Positions 31,753-39,755 of a stretch of 46,082 nucleotides of DNA are shown piece after piece. The position numbers and the translations under genes were made by a program. Source of the DNA: Thauera sp. (GTDB lineage Bacteria > Pseudomonadota > Gammaproteobacteria > Burkholderiales > Rhodocyclaceae); NCBI GenBank assembly GCA_023150215.1, contig JAKLLJ010000001.1:1-46082 (forward strand). The letters are read 5' to 3'. Numbering within the stretch: position 1 is the stretch's first letter; every line of letters starts with the position of its first letter. The notes below the pieces were generated by a model. That model worked only from the letters and a program-made list of their open reading frames with translations. It made no database searches and had not been told where the DNA came from.

Positions 31753-32814
31753 TCAAGCCGCTTCAGCCAGATCTTTCCATTCGCGGCCGGACAGTTCGAT
31801 GAGCTTGCCGCCCAGCGCCTCGAATTCCGTGGCCCGGTCGTAGTCCTCGACGTCCTGGCTGTATCGCGTCACCGCATTGACCAGGCCGTAGCCGGACAGA
31901 TCGCCGCCTCGGATGAGGTGGTTGAGTACACCGTCGCCTTCCTCCTCGCTCAGCGTGTAGCGCTGGCGCAGCACCTCGACCGTCTTCACGGGGCTGGCCT
32001 TGAGCTCGATGCCCATCGTCTTCTGCATTTTCATCGCGATCTGCCTGAAGGTGTCTTCGGACAGCGCGGAGCGGACGACGTCGCGGACCTGCAGGAAGAA
32101 GGCCTTGTCGTCGGCCTGGCGCGTGTCCTCCTGGAAGATCGTCACGCCGTCGTCGTTGCCCAGGGCTCGACCAAGGTGGGTTTTGCGGATCGACTGATCC
32201 GCGGCGATCATGCCGTTGCTGCACACCAGCCGGTAGACCAGGGGCTGCACGGCCAGCGTGCCGAGGCCGACTTCGGAGTTGGTGACCACGATGCCGGCCT
32301 GCACCACGTCGCCCACCCGCATCTCGTATTGCAAACGGGGCAGGACGAACTTGATGTACATCCGCGTCTCGGTCAGTTCGACCGATTCGAAGGTGCCGTC
32401 CTGGAACTGACCCAGGATGGGTAGGACGCTTTGGGCGAGGTCGACGTTGTCGAGGCAGCGGTAGCGGTTCGACAGCACGGCACGAACCCGGCCGTCGAGC
32501 GTACGCAGCATGGGGCGAGCTTCTTCTTGCTGCAGCCACGTGTTGACGTTGCGGTCGAGCAGTTCCGGTTGCTCCGTGCGCATTCGCTCGAAGTACGCGA
32601 GCGGAATCTTCAGCTTGTCGGCGAGTTGCCGGCGGGCCAGCGGCGTGACTTCGAAGGGACGCGGCGTTTCGGGCGCATCGATCTCCAGCACGGTGTCGCC
32701 GTCTTCGCGCGTCGTGTGGTGCACGAGCGGGGAGGGGACCACATAGTCCTTCTTGCCGGCGAGCTGACGATCCAGTTCCTGGGCAAGCGCGGTGAGGGTA
32801 CGTCCACTTTTCAT
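31753..32814 (-). CDS. DUF932 family protein
   Basis: A 353-residue protein of the DUF932 (phage/plasmid-associated) family. It shows TPLARRQLADKLKIPLAYFERM, NTWLQQEEARPMLRTLDGRVRAVLSNRYRCLDNVDL split over the conserved core, VTNSEVGLGTLAVQPLVYRLVCSNGM and a helical C-terminus. Such genes are common on plasmids, phages and ICEs; the molecular function is unknown. The ATG at 32814 is chosen for the GGAG site 7 bp upstream. It ends in a hairpin at 31703-31739. Confidence 0.88.
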   Translation of the reverse strand: MKSGRTLTALAQELDRQLAGKKDYVVPSPLVHHTTREDGDTVLEIDAPETPRPFEVTPLARRQLADKLKIPLAYFERMRTEQPELLDRNVNTWLQQEEARPMLRTLDGRVRAVLSNRYRCLDNVDLAQSVLPILGQFQDGTFESVELTETRMYIKFVLPRLQYEMRVGDVVQAGIVVTNSEVGLGTLAVQPLVYRLVCSNGMIAADQSIRKTHLGRALGNDDGVTIFQEDTRQADDKAFFLQVRDVVRSALSEDTFRQIAMKMQKTMGIELKASPVKTVEVLRQRYTLSEEEGDGVLNHLIRGGDLSGYGLVNAVTRYSQDVEDYDRATEFEALGGKLIELSGREWKDLAEAA

Positions 32815-32988
32815 GGAAATCTCCAAATGAAAGGCGGGGACGGCCGACCCCGGGCGGGGAGCGCGTCCCCGCTGGGGTTGATGAAGGCCGGCCGGATGGC
32901 TGGCCCGATGACGGCGCGAACAGGTCGCGCATGGGCTTCAAGGCTGCCTTCGTCACGCCAGGGGCGTGGCTGGTATGGCAACTACCGT

Positions 32989-33003
32989 GGGAGCAGGGCT
33001 CCC
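32989..33003. repeat. GGGAGC/GCTCCC hairpin
   Basis: A 6-bp perfect stem with a 3-base loop in the 269-bp spacer between the primase-like and DUF932 genes. The same stem recurs at 36015-36031 and 37432-37448, and a related one lies at 34304-34332. Confidence 0.5.
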
Positions 33004-33012
33004 GGGGAAAAA

Positions 33013-33050
33013 CCTTTTCGCTGGCATCCAGGCGAATGCCACTGAAAAGG
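33013..33050. repeat. Two-tier hairpin in the primase/DUF932 spacer
   Basis: An outer CCTTTTC/GAAAAGG stem (33013-33019 with 33044-33050) encloses an inner TGGCAT/ATGCCA stem (33022-33027 with 33036-33041). It is adjacent to the hairpins at 32989-33003 and 33052-33074, making this spacer strongly structured. Confidence 0.5.
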
Positions 33051-33051
33051 C

Positions 33052-33074
33052 GGGTGCAGCGCGTGGCTGCACCC
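33052..33074 (-). terminator. Terminator-like hairpin after the primase-like gene
   Basis: GGGTGCAGC pairs with GCTGCACCC over 9 bp with a 5-base loop. On the minus strand it is followed by CGCCTTTT. It starts 10 bp past the primase-like stop codon. Confidence 0.6.
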
Positions 33075-33083
33075 TCAATGCCG

Positions 33084-34157
33084 TTATGCGGCTTGCCGGA
33101 GCTTGGCTTTCACCCGCACGGCAGGCCGTGGCGGGGACTCCCGCGCTGGGGCTTGCTGCAACCGGGCTTGCCAGCGGCGAAACCAGATGTCGGACCAGTC
33201 GGCGTCGGGGCACTTCGGGATGAACACCTGGACTTCACGCCGGACACCTTCTTTTTGCTCTCGTCTGGCGCGCCGCGCGAGTGAAAAAGCGAAGTGTTGA
33301 CCCGTGAAATCGCCATCAGCATCGTTGTCGCCGTAGATCCAGAGCTTGGTCACGCTGTCGGGAATCACGAGTTGCTCGAAATTGCCCGCGCCGAGCAGCG
33401 CCCAGGTGGGTTTGCTCGTTGCAAGGTGCAACGCCAGCCCCTTCTCGATGCCCTCGGTGACCACCAACTCGTCGGTCGCTTCGAACAGCTTGACAGGCAA
33501 GCCAGCGATACCGGAGCCGAGCACCTTCTTGGTGTCGTCGGTGCCGAGTTTGCGGCCGTTCGGCAGGTAGATTCGATTCACTGCTCGGATCTCTCCATCG
33601 GGACCATCGACCCGCGCCACCATCGCGGCATATTCGGCGACCTTGCGCGACTTGCCGTGTTCGTCCTTGCGGTAGTAGGCAAGCTTCGGGTGGAAGCGCA
33701 GCACCGAGGGGTATTCGGGGAAGGACAATCCGCGCGACGTCAGGTAGCGGTCGACCTCATCGCCGTTGCTGATGGGCTGCGACTCATTCCATATCTGCCG
33801 CACGAGCTTTCGCATGTACTCATCGGACGGCTCGCTGCTGCGAGGTGCCTGAGGCCTTGGATTCAGGCCGAGGTATCGCTCCACCGCGGCCAGGACGTCA
33901 TGAAAGTTCATGCCGGTCACCTGTTGCGCAAGCTGGAAACCGCCGCCGGCGCCGCAGCTTCGGCAGTGATAGTTGCCTTCGCGGAACTTGTCTGTGAATT
34001 GGAAGCGATCCTCGCCGCCGCAGAAAGGGCAGGGCATGTTGGCGCGCTTCTTGATCATCTGGGGTTCCAGTCCCAGGTGCAGCAGGATCTCCGGCCAGCG
34101 GCCATGGGCACGGGCCTTCGCGTCGTCGATGCGACGCTGATACTCTTCGTTGGTCAT
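33084..34157 (-). CDS. Primase-like protein with CHC2-type zinc finger and TOPRIM domain
   Basis: A 357-residue protein. The N-terminal zinc ribbon has Cys at about residues 43, 46, 65 and 68 (PCPFCGGEDRF and YHCRSCGAGGG). The middle resembles plasmid and phage primases. The TOPRIM domain has LVVTEGIEKGLAL with the conserved Glu and LWIYGDNDADG with the Asp-x-Asp motif. A basic C-terminus (REVQVFIPKCPDADWSDIW) closes it. It probably primes DNA synthesis on transferred strands. The start at 34157 has a GGAG site; the longer frame upstream has none. Confidence 0.88.
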   Translation of the reverse strand: MTNEEYQRRIDDAKARAHGRWPEILLHLGLEPQMIKKRANMPCPFCGGEDRFQFTDKFREGNYHCRSCGAGGGFQLAQQVTGMNFHDVLAAVERYLGLNPRPQAPRSSEPSDEYMRKLVRQIWNESQPISNGDEVDRYLTSRGLSFPEYPSVLRFHPKLAYYRKDEHGKSRKVAEYAAMVARVDGPDGEIRAVNRIYLPNGRKLGTDDTKKVLGSGIAGLPVKLFEATDELVVTEGIEKGLALHLATSKPTWALLGAGNFEQLVIPDSVTKLWIYGDNDADGDFTGQHFAFSLARRARREQKEGVRREVQVFIPKCPDADWSDIWFRRWQARLQQAPARESPPRPAVRVKAKLRQAA

Positions 34158-34303
34158 GGCGATCTCCATGAAGAAACGCCCAGGCGCAAGGTCGGATCGC
34201 GAAGGCGACCGGACTCGGATGCGGGACTGGGCAAGACGCACGTCAGCGCCTTGGAGGGCGGACGTGCGGGCTGGGTACGTGGCCGAATGGCCAGCGTTGA
34301 AGG

Positions 34304-34332
34304 CAGGGGAGGTGCATCTGCACGCTCCCCTG
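34304..34332. repeat. Two-tier hairpin in the primase/ATPase spacer
   Basis: CAGGGGAG/CTCCCCTG (34304-34311 with 34325-34332) encloses GTGCA/TGCAC. It lies in the 226-bp gap between the GHKL ATPase and the primase-like gene and resembles the GGGAGC hairpins of the neighbouring spacers. Confidence 0.5.
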
Positions 34333-34383
34333 AAAAATCAGCGCCACGGGCAGGGGTGAATCACCCCCGCCGCAACGCCCGAT

Positions 34384-35985
34384 TCACGCGATCAGTTCGA
34401 CCGCGTGCTCATCTGCGTCCTGCTCGATGCGGACCTGGAAGGTCTGACCGTGCAGGCACGGATAGCGGTTCGACTGCAGATCTTTGAGCAGCGAGCGCAT
34501 CGCCTCGACCGGATTGGTCATGCGCAGGCGACGGATCAGATGTTCGAGCGCATCCATGTCGGCATTCATGTCCGATTCGTAGGATCTGTCGTTGCCGTCG
34601 ACATAGGACGCGCACTGTCGGACCACGAGGCCGGAGTGCTCGCCATTCGGGATGTAGAAACGGCCATCGTGGTACAGCCCTTCGTCGGTCAGGGTGACCG
34701 AATCTTCGCCGATGCGCACGGAAACCTCATCGCACAGGATGACCTCGGCGGAGATCCACTCGGTCTCGATGGAGGTGTCGACGCGCCGATTGGTCGCCGT
34801 CACCTCGACCGTTTGCTCGTTCAAGTCAACGAGGTAGGGGTGAATCCAGTGTCCGTCGTCCAACTGGCTGCTGCCCAGCACGACATAGCCATTGGCCCGT
34901 GCCAGCATCCATTTCGCGCTGTTCGTGCCGTCCATCCAGTCGAGCTTGACCAGCTTCACCTGTCCTTGCTCGATCTGAGCGCGGCGTAGGTGGGCAGGCG
35001 GTTGCCCCAGGTAGCAGCCATAAGGCGAGTTCGACTGCATGGGGTAGCCCTCGATGCGTTCGCAGACCTGGCGCGGTAGTACCGAGGCATCGTTGAGCAG
35101 ATCCAGGTGCCGGTGAAACCGCATGACGTCAAAGAAGTCCTCGACGAACTCCGCGGATGCCAGCTGCGCCTTGCGATGCAGGAGGGCGTCGCGCCACGCC
35201 ATCCGGACTTGTTCCCGGATCTTCACCTCCTGGACGTCCGCGTCGATCAGCGTATCCCGGTCGGGCAGACGAGCCAGAAACTCCTGCGAATTCAGATGAA
35301 CCACGTTCGGCGCTTCGTCGTAGTGGACGTAGTTGGGCAGCGTCATCACGCGAAAGCCCTGCAGATAGGCCACGATGCCCGTGGCGTGCCGACCGCTGTG
35401 TGTGCCGATCAGGTGGATGTCTCCGATCGGTGTCGCCAGCGGGCGCAACTCGGTCAGCGCATGCATGCGGGGAATCGGCCTGCCGTTGAACTCGATGGGC
35501 ACGGCGAATCCCTTGCACAGCTCCTCGATGCGGGACGCCAGGTCCGGCAAGTCCACGCCGTGGAGTTCGATGCGCGTCCCTGCGATCCGATTGTCGCCGA
35601 CTGCTTCCACCGCGATCGGCGCTTTCGACAAGGCGCTCTCGGTTTCGAAGTCGATGCGCTTGCCGCGCGAAGTGACGATGCAGCGCGCCGATGCGTACAG
35701 GCAACGCGAGAAGCCCGCGCCGAAGGGATGTTCCTCGGCCTGCACGGCTTCATTCCAACCCGATTCGTTGAACGTCAGCAACTTGCTGAAGTCATCGATG
35801 CCGTGGCCGTCGTCGATGACCCGAAGGGTCTGGGAGGCGGGATCGTGGCTGACCTCGATCAGCGTCGCGCCAGCGCGGCGCCCGTTCTGAAGCAACTCGG
35901 TGATCAGCGTGAACCGGTCACTGAACGCGTAGCGCTGGTTGCGCAGCGTTCCTTCTTCGTTGATGCGGACATGGACGTGTTCCAT
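34384..35985 (-). CDS. GHKL (Hsp90/MutL/histidine kinase-type) ATPase
   Basis: A 533-residue cytoplasmic protein. The N-terminal ATP-binding domain has all the Bergerat-fold motifs: ELLQNGRRAGA (N-box, residues 30-40), DDGHGID (58-64) and HPFGAGF (86-92). The rest has no HisKA, receiver or Hsp90 middle domain that I recognise, so it is not a two-component kinase. Similar stand-alone ATPases occur on ICEs and large plasmids with no known role. The ATG at 35985 has an AGGAGC site; the preceding spacer holds a GGGAGC hairpin. Confidence 0.85.
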   Translation of the reverse strand: MEHVHVRINEEGTLRNQRYAFSDRFTLITELLQNGRRAGATLIEVSHDPASQTLRVIDDGHGIDDFSKLLTFNESGWNEAVQAEEHPFGAGFSRCLYASARCIVTSRGKRIDFETESALSKAPIAVEAVGDNRIAGTRIELHGVDLPDLASRIEELCKGFAVPIEFNGRPIPRMHALTELRPLATPIGDIHLIGTHSGRHATGIVAYLQGFRVMTLPNYVHYDEAPNVVHLNSQEFLARLPDRDTLIDADVQEVKIREQVRMAWRDALLHRKAQLASAEFVEDFFDVMRFHRHLDLLNDASVLPRQVCERIEGYPMQSNSPYGCYLGQPPAHLRRAQIEQGQVKLVKLDWMDGTNSAKWMLARANGYVVLGSSQLDDGHWIHPYLVDLNEQTVEVTATNRRVDTSIETEWISAEVILCDEVSVRIGEDSVTLTDEGLYHDGRFYIPNGEHSGLVVRQCASYVDGNDRSYESDMNADMDALEHLIRRLRMTNPVEAMRSLLKDLQSNRYPCLHGQTFQVRIEQDADEHAVELIA

Positions 35986-36014
35986 GGCTTGCTCCTGTGA
36001 GTGCAAGCGGATCC

Positions 36015-36031
36015 GCTCCCCTCGCGGGAGC
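36015..36031. repeat. GCTCCC/GGGAGC hairpin before the ATPase gene
   Basis: A 6-bp perfect stem with a 5-base loop (CTCGC), 30 bp upstream of the ATPase start codon and 30 bp after the stop of the preceding gene. It has the same stem as the hairpins at 32989-33003 and 37432-37448. Confidence 0.5.
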
Positions 36032-36060
36032 AGGCCCGCCAAGGGTTGAATGAAGAATGG

Positions 36061-36384
36061 TCAGTGCTTGGTGTGCACCGGTGCCGTGTAGAGCTGACCG
36101 GCCATCAGGGCCTCGACGACGCTGTGTGTCGCAAAGTCACCTGGCAGCAGATGCTGGGTATCGAGAACCGCGCCGTCGGCATCCAGTCGTTCGACTTCGA
36201 TGATCGCGGGGTGCCAGCGCACCCGGTACGCCAAGTGGTCGGCGCCGGAGATCACGAAGACGCGGCCGGCGTTGCCGGTGAGGACTTCGCTTTCCTTGAC
36301 GAGGAACTCGATCTCGGTCAGACCACGCACGCGCTGCAGCGAGCTGAAGGTGGCGTGGTTCTGGCGGTGAATGTGCAATTGCAT
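36061..36384 (-). CDS. Unknown 107-residue protein
   Basis: A small soluble protein starting MQLHIHRQNHATFSSLQRV with a GAGAGGC site before the ATG at 36384. The sequence looks beta-rich (IEFLVKESEVL, RVFVISGADH, AIIEVERLDADG). No family recognised. It lies in a run of minus-strand ICE genes 75 bp upstream of the GHKL ATPase. Confidence 0.65.
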   Translation of the reverse strand: MQLHIHRQNHATFSSLQRVRGLTEIEFLVKESEVLTGNAGRVFVISGADHLAYRVRWHPAIIEVERLDADGAVLDTQHLLPGDFATHSVVEALMAGQLYTAPVHTKH

Positions 36385-36395
36385 GATTGCCTCTC

Positions 36396-36632
36396 CTAAA
36401 AAGATGTCATCTCGCAGCCGAGATCCGGGGCTGTTGCTGCCAGCGCGTTGCGGTCTGCCGGCGGCGCGTCCGTGCGCGTCGGGTGGACGTCATGGACGCA
36501 GGCCAGCCGTTCGACGCTTCTGCTGCGCATGTACTCTTCGTGACGCAAGGCGTCGTCGTAGTCCATGCGGCCGGCGATGCCGTAGCAGGCCAGGATGGCC
36601 AGCAGTGCACGGATGTCTTTCAACGTCGTCAT
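36396..36632 (-). CDS. Unknown 78-residue protein
   Basis: Starts MTTLKDIRALLAILACYGIAG at 36632, preceded by a GGAGACG site. It has a short amphipathic helix, then a charged region (DYDDALRHEEYMRSR) and a Thr/Pro/Ala-rich C-terminus. It ends 11 bp before the next gene. No family recognised. Confidence 0.6.
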   Translation of the reverse strand: MTTLKDIRALLAILACYGIAGRMDYDDALRHEEYMRSRSVERLACVHDVHPTRTDAPPADRNALAATAPDLGCEMTSF

Positions 36633-36697
36633 GACGTCTCCTTCGATACGAAATGAGGGCCGCAAAGGCCCTCGAAGAAGGGTTGCAAGGGTCGCTT

Positions 36698-37255
36698 TCA
36701 CACGAAGAGGTCGCCTTGCACGGTCTTGCGTTTGATCTGCTCGTTGAGCCACTGCGGGTTCTTGCTCAGCCGCGTGGAGGCCCACTGCAGGTTGTGCGAG
36801 AGGGCTTCGCTGACCCAAGGTGGGAAGCGGTTCAGCGATTCGCGCATCCAGCGCCGGACGTTGAACAGCAGCAGGTCGCGGAAGGCTTCCAGATCGACCA
36901 GGCCGCAGTAGGCGTAGGTCGACAGCGGACTGCAGCCGACGACGCGTACGCAACTGGCAAAGGAAAAAGGCTTGTCGTCCTTGTCCGGATCGGTGAAGAC
37001 CCAGCGCAGGGTGTCGAGCTTTTCTTCGAGCGGCGTGGCGGGGTCTGCCAATCCGTTCAACTCGTCGAGCAGCAGGCAATGGAGAAAGACGACGTCTTCT
37101 TCCGTCCACTCGATGGGCTCGTCGCCGCTGGTATCGAGTTGGTGTTCCACCGCCTGTGGGTTGTTCGCTGCGTACGCCACATAGGGAAAATGGCGGGGCG
37201 GCAGCGGTGTGTCGCCGGTGCGGACAGTGACCGGCTGAAGGTTTGTGCGCGGCAT
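36698..37255 (-). CDS. Unknown 185-residue protein
   Basis: Starts MPRTNLQPVTVRTGD at 37255 behind a strong AGGAGG site; longer starts have none. It is soluble and acidic (WTEEDVVFLHCLLLDELNG), with FSFASCVRVVGCSPLSTYAYCGLVD containing three Cys and a basic C-terminus (LNEQIKRKTVQGDLFV). No family recognised; similar small conserved proteins occur next to GHKL and DUF932 genes on ICEs. Confidence 0.65.
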   Translation of the reverse strand: MPRTNLQPVTVRTGDTPLPPRHFPYVAYAANNPQAVEHQLDTSGDEPIEWTEEDVVFLHCLLLDELNGLADPATPLEEKLDTLRWVFTDPDKDDKPFSFASCVRVVGCSPLSTYAYCGLVDLEAFRDLLLFNVRRWMRESLNRFPPWVSEALSHNLQWASTRLSKNPQWLNEQIKRKTVQGDLFV

Positions 37256-37736
37256 CGTGGCCTCCTGAAGAAATAGGGGGCACGACGCACCCAGGGGGGC
37301 GAATGCCCCACGGGGTTGGAAAAGGCCGATGCCCAAAGGACATCGGCCGGTGAAGAGAATGGCTGGCTTGGGGCGGACGATCCGCCGGATGACGGTGTGC
37401 CAGCTACCGCTGAGAAAACTGCTTTCGGCACGGGAGCGAAGAGCTCCCGCCTCGAAAGCATGTTTCGGTGCGGGACTCGGCCGCCAACGGGAAAGCGATG
37501 GCGGCGGGGATCACGGCGTGATCCACGGTGGACTCAAGGGCTCGCCAGGGTGGTGCGCAGGGCCAGCTACTGCATGCGTCGAAGATTGCCGCGCGGACTT
37601 CGGTCGGTCAATCCTTCCGGCGGCGAAGTCCACCAGGTGATGGCAAATTCGGGCGGTTTGGACGGGATATTCGGGTGGAGTTGAACCTGCCAGGCGAGGA
37701 CGATCTGCGTCAAGTCGACAGCAGAGAGGTATCCCC
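37256..37736. other. Divergent spacer with a large nested hairpin
   Basis: A 481-bp gap between a minus-strand and a plus-strand gene, so promoters for both are expected. The main structure is a nested hairpin at 37421-37459: an outer GCTTTCG/CGAAAGC stem around a CGGGAGC/GCTCCCG stem. No coding frame with start signals is seen. Confidence 0.5.
37421..37459. repeat. Nested GCTTTCG ... CGGGAGC hairpin
   Basis: The outer 7-bp stem (37421-37427 with 37453-37459) and inner 7-bp stem (37431-37437 with 37443-37449) are both perfect, separated by a symmetric 3 x 3 internal loop, with a GAAGA apical loop. Such symmetry is more typical of a functional RNA structure or dyad than of chance. Confidence 0.6.
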
Positions 37737-38561
37737 ATGGCAACTACATTCTCCGGCACGCAGATCGTCAAGACCGACGAAGGCGCGGTGAACGCACGCA
37801 TCCTGGCGCGCGAGGCGAAGGTGGATTTCCGGCGCGTCGAAGCCGCCAGCATCAAGGTGGTCACGCGTCTGACCAGCGCCGAAGGTAAGCGCCTGTTCGT
37901 GCGCTTCTTCAGCACTTTGCAGCTCAACGCCCACTTCATTTCCGTGCTGGCGCGCACGCGCCTGGATTCGGACGACGTGGCCAAGGTCGAGGCGGCCATC
38001 AAGGCGCGTATCGACACGGTGGCCGAAGCGCTCAACAAGGCCATCGACGGTGCGGAAGCGCTGTTCCAGGCCAACGGCATCACGAGTTCGGCCACCTACG
38101 ACACGCAGGCCCTGGAAATCGAGGTCGGGATCATCTCCTCGACCGGCCGGCGCTACCTGGACCTGATCGGCAAGCTCGACCAGTTGATGCCCTTGTTGCA
38201 GACGCTGGAGATCCACGAGGTCATCACCACCCAGGCGCTCGACATCCAGCGAGCAACGCTCAAGCGCCAGGTTCGTGACGTGGCGAACTCGGCGCGCAGC
38301 CTGGCAACGGGGCTGCGCCGTCGCATGAACGCGCTGGCTGCGGCCGCTGCCGGTGGCGCATCGGCTTCCCCTGGGGCTGTGCGCGCGAGGCTTGAAGGGG
38401 ATGATGAGGGTGACGCGGATGCGGCTGACGATCTCGCCGAACGGGGCACCGTTGAAACGCTCACCGCCGTGGCGGACGAGCCTCTCGATCAACGGGTTGA
38501 GTCCTTGGTGCTCGAGACGCCCACTCCCGAGGCGCAGAGCGGTCCCGAGGTCGATGACTGA
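37737..38561 (+). CDS. DUF1845/AcaB-like ICE protein
   Basis: A 274-residue protein with an AGAGAGG site before the ATG. The first 210 residues are almost all helical (RRVEAASIKVVTRL, LFVRFFSTLQLNAHFISVLART, ALNKAIDGAEALFQANGI, GRRYLDLIGKLDQLMPLLQTLEI), which resembles the DUF1845 family found on ICEs and including AcaB-type regulators. The C-terminal 60 residues are acidic and low in complexity. It is transcribed away from the minus-strand block. The family call is from pattern only. Confidence 0.6.
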   Translation: MATTFSGTQIVKTDEGAVNARILAREAKVDFRRVEAASIKVVTRLTSAEGKRLFVRFFSTLQLNAHFISVLARTRLDSDDVAKVEAAIKARIDTVAEALNKAIDGAEALFQANGITSSATYDTQALEIEVGIISSTGRRYLDLIGKLDQLMPLLQTLEIHEVITTQALDIQRATLKRQVRDVANSARSLATGLRRRMNALAAAAAGGASASPGAVRARLEGDDEGDADAADDLAERGTVETLTAVADEPLDQRVESLVLETPTPEAQSGPEVDD

Positions 38562-39014
38562 GCCCGGTGGAGGCCGCTGCTTGGGCGGCTTGTGTGCCCT
38601 GCGCCACCCATCTCTCGCGCCAACAGGGCGTTTGGGTGTGGTGTCGTGCCGTAGCGTGGCAAGGGGTGTTGCGTGGCTGTCGTGACGTGCGTTACCGTAC
38701 CGGAACCAGTCATGCCTTCCCGCGCCGCAAGCGGGCAGGGCCTGGTTCTTCGCGGCGTGACCGTCACGCCCGGACGTAGCGGACGTCACCCGCCCTGCTG
38801 AAAGAGACTCGCCGATCCAGCGCGAGATCGTTCATTTCTCCTGTTCTTCGAAGCGGGCCGCTAGGCCAGCCATGAGTGTATTTCGCCCTTTTGCCGTCGC
38901 CCGGGAAGCCGACGGCATGTCCTGTGTTTGCTTCCCTAGCGATCGTATCGAACCTGGCCTAGCACGATCGCGACAGAGGGGGTCATGAACCTCGGCATCC
39001 ATGAGGAACCGAAC
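38562..39014. other. 450-bp gap with operator-like dyads
   Basis: No gene is seen. It contains a hairpin (GCCGTCG 38893-38899 with CGACGGC 38910-38916) and a spaced dyad (GCGATCGT 38939-38946 with ACGATCGC 38964-38971) lying 43-76 bp upstream of the AlpA-like start, where an operator would sit. Confidence 0.45.
38939..38971. promoter_or_regulatory. Spaced dyad upstream of the AlpA-like gene
   Basis: GCGATCGT and its exact reverse complement are separated by 17 bp. The position just upstream of a small DNA-binding-protein gene suggests an operator, perhaps autoregulatory. Binding is inferred only. Confidence 0.4.
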
Positions 39015-39281
39015 ATGCCCACCGCAATCCCGTCCTGGCAGGCGTCAAGGCCTGCACGCGTCTCCCAGGACGCACCGCCCGTCCTGCCGCAAACCGGCTT
39101 CCTGCGTGAAGCGCGCTTGCTGCAATTCCTTCCCTTCTCGCACTCGACCTTGTGGCGCAAGGTCAGGGCGAAGACCTTCCCCGCACCCGTCAAGATATCC
39201 GGGCGCATCACCGCCTGGCGCGCGGAGGACATCCGTGCATGGATCGAAGCGCAAGGAGGCGATGGCGCGGCAGACGGGTGA
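39015..39281 (+). CDS. AlpA-family helix-turn-helix protein
   Basis: An 88-residue MerR/AlpA-like protein: GFLREARLLQFLPFSHSTLWRKVRAKTFPAPVKISGRITAWRAEDIRAWIEAQ in pieces matches the AlpA winged helix (first helix, wing with FPAPVKI, W..edI..W). The start at 39015 has a GAGGA site 7 bp upstream; an ATG at 38985 is also in frame. AlpA proteins act as excisionases or as activators of integrase genes on islands. No integrase is adjacent in the window. Confidence 0.85.
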   Translation: MPTAIPSWQASRPARVSQDAPPVLPQTGFLREARLLQFLPFSHSTLWRKVRAKTFPAPVKISGRITAWRAEDIRAWIEAQGGDGAADG

Positions 39282-39356
39282 TCGGCACACCCGGTCGGTC
39301 ACCCGTCTGGATTCGACTTCAGTCTGGTGGCCGATGGCCTATCGGCTGAAGGTGTG

Positions 39357-39749
39357 CTACTGGTTTGGGTCTGCGGCGGCGCTGCGATCAAAACGGCGAT
39401 TCCACGCGCGGTAGGTCAGCCAAGCTGCAACCAGGCCGAAGGCGCCGGAGATGATCTGATCCCAGTCCAGCGTGTAGACCGGGCGATCGAGCTGGTCTTC
39501 CCAGAACTCATAACCGAAATGCCAAGTGGCGGTGAGCGCCAGCCCGATCCAGAAGGTCAAGGGCATGCCGCCTATGCCGAAGAAGGCAAAGGGCAGAAAC
39601 AGTCCGAGTAGGAAGTGCGCGACGAAGTAGTGGTGCGTGAAGTACAGGCCCACGGTGGCCTGGAGCGCGCCTGTCAGCAGGCAGCCTGCAGCGAAGAAGA
39701 TCCACGCGAAACGCTGCGAGGCTTTCTCGCGGGGCGTGAGTTTGCTCAT
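39357..39749 (-). CDS. Four-helix membrane protein downstream of fic
   Basis: A 130-residue integral membrane protein with helices at about residues 14-36, 40-60, 64-82 and 98-115. The motif EFWEDQLDRPVYTLDWDQIISGAFGLVAAWL resembles the last helices of VanZ/DUF2238-like proteins, but this is a weak likeness. Its start is 7 bp after the fic stop, so the two are probably one operon. Role unknown. Confidence 0.65.
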   Translation of the reverse strand: MSKLTPREKASQRFAWIFFAAGCLLTGALQATVGLYFTHHYFVAHFLLGLFLPFAFFGIGGMPLTFWIGLALTATWHFGYEFWEDQLDRPVYTLDWDQIISGAFGLVAAWLTYRAWNRRFDRSAAADPNQ

Positions 39750-39755
39750 GATGGG

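Noticed and set aside
38893..38916. Hairpin GCCGTCG/CGACGGC as a terminator
   Set aside because: No T-run follows on either strand; kept only as part of the gap description.
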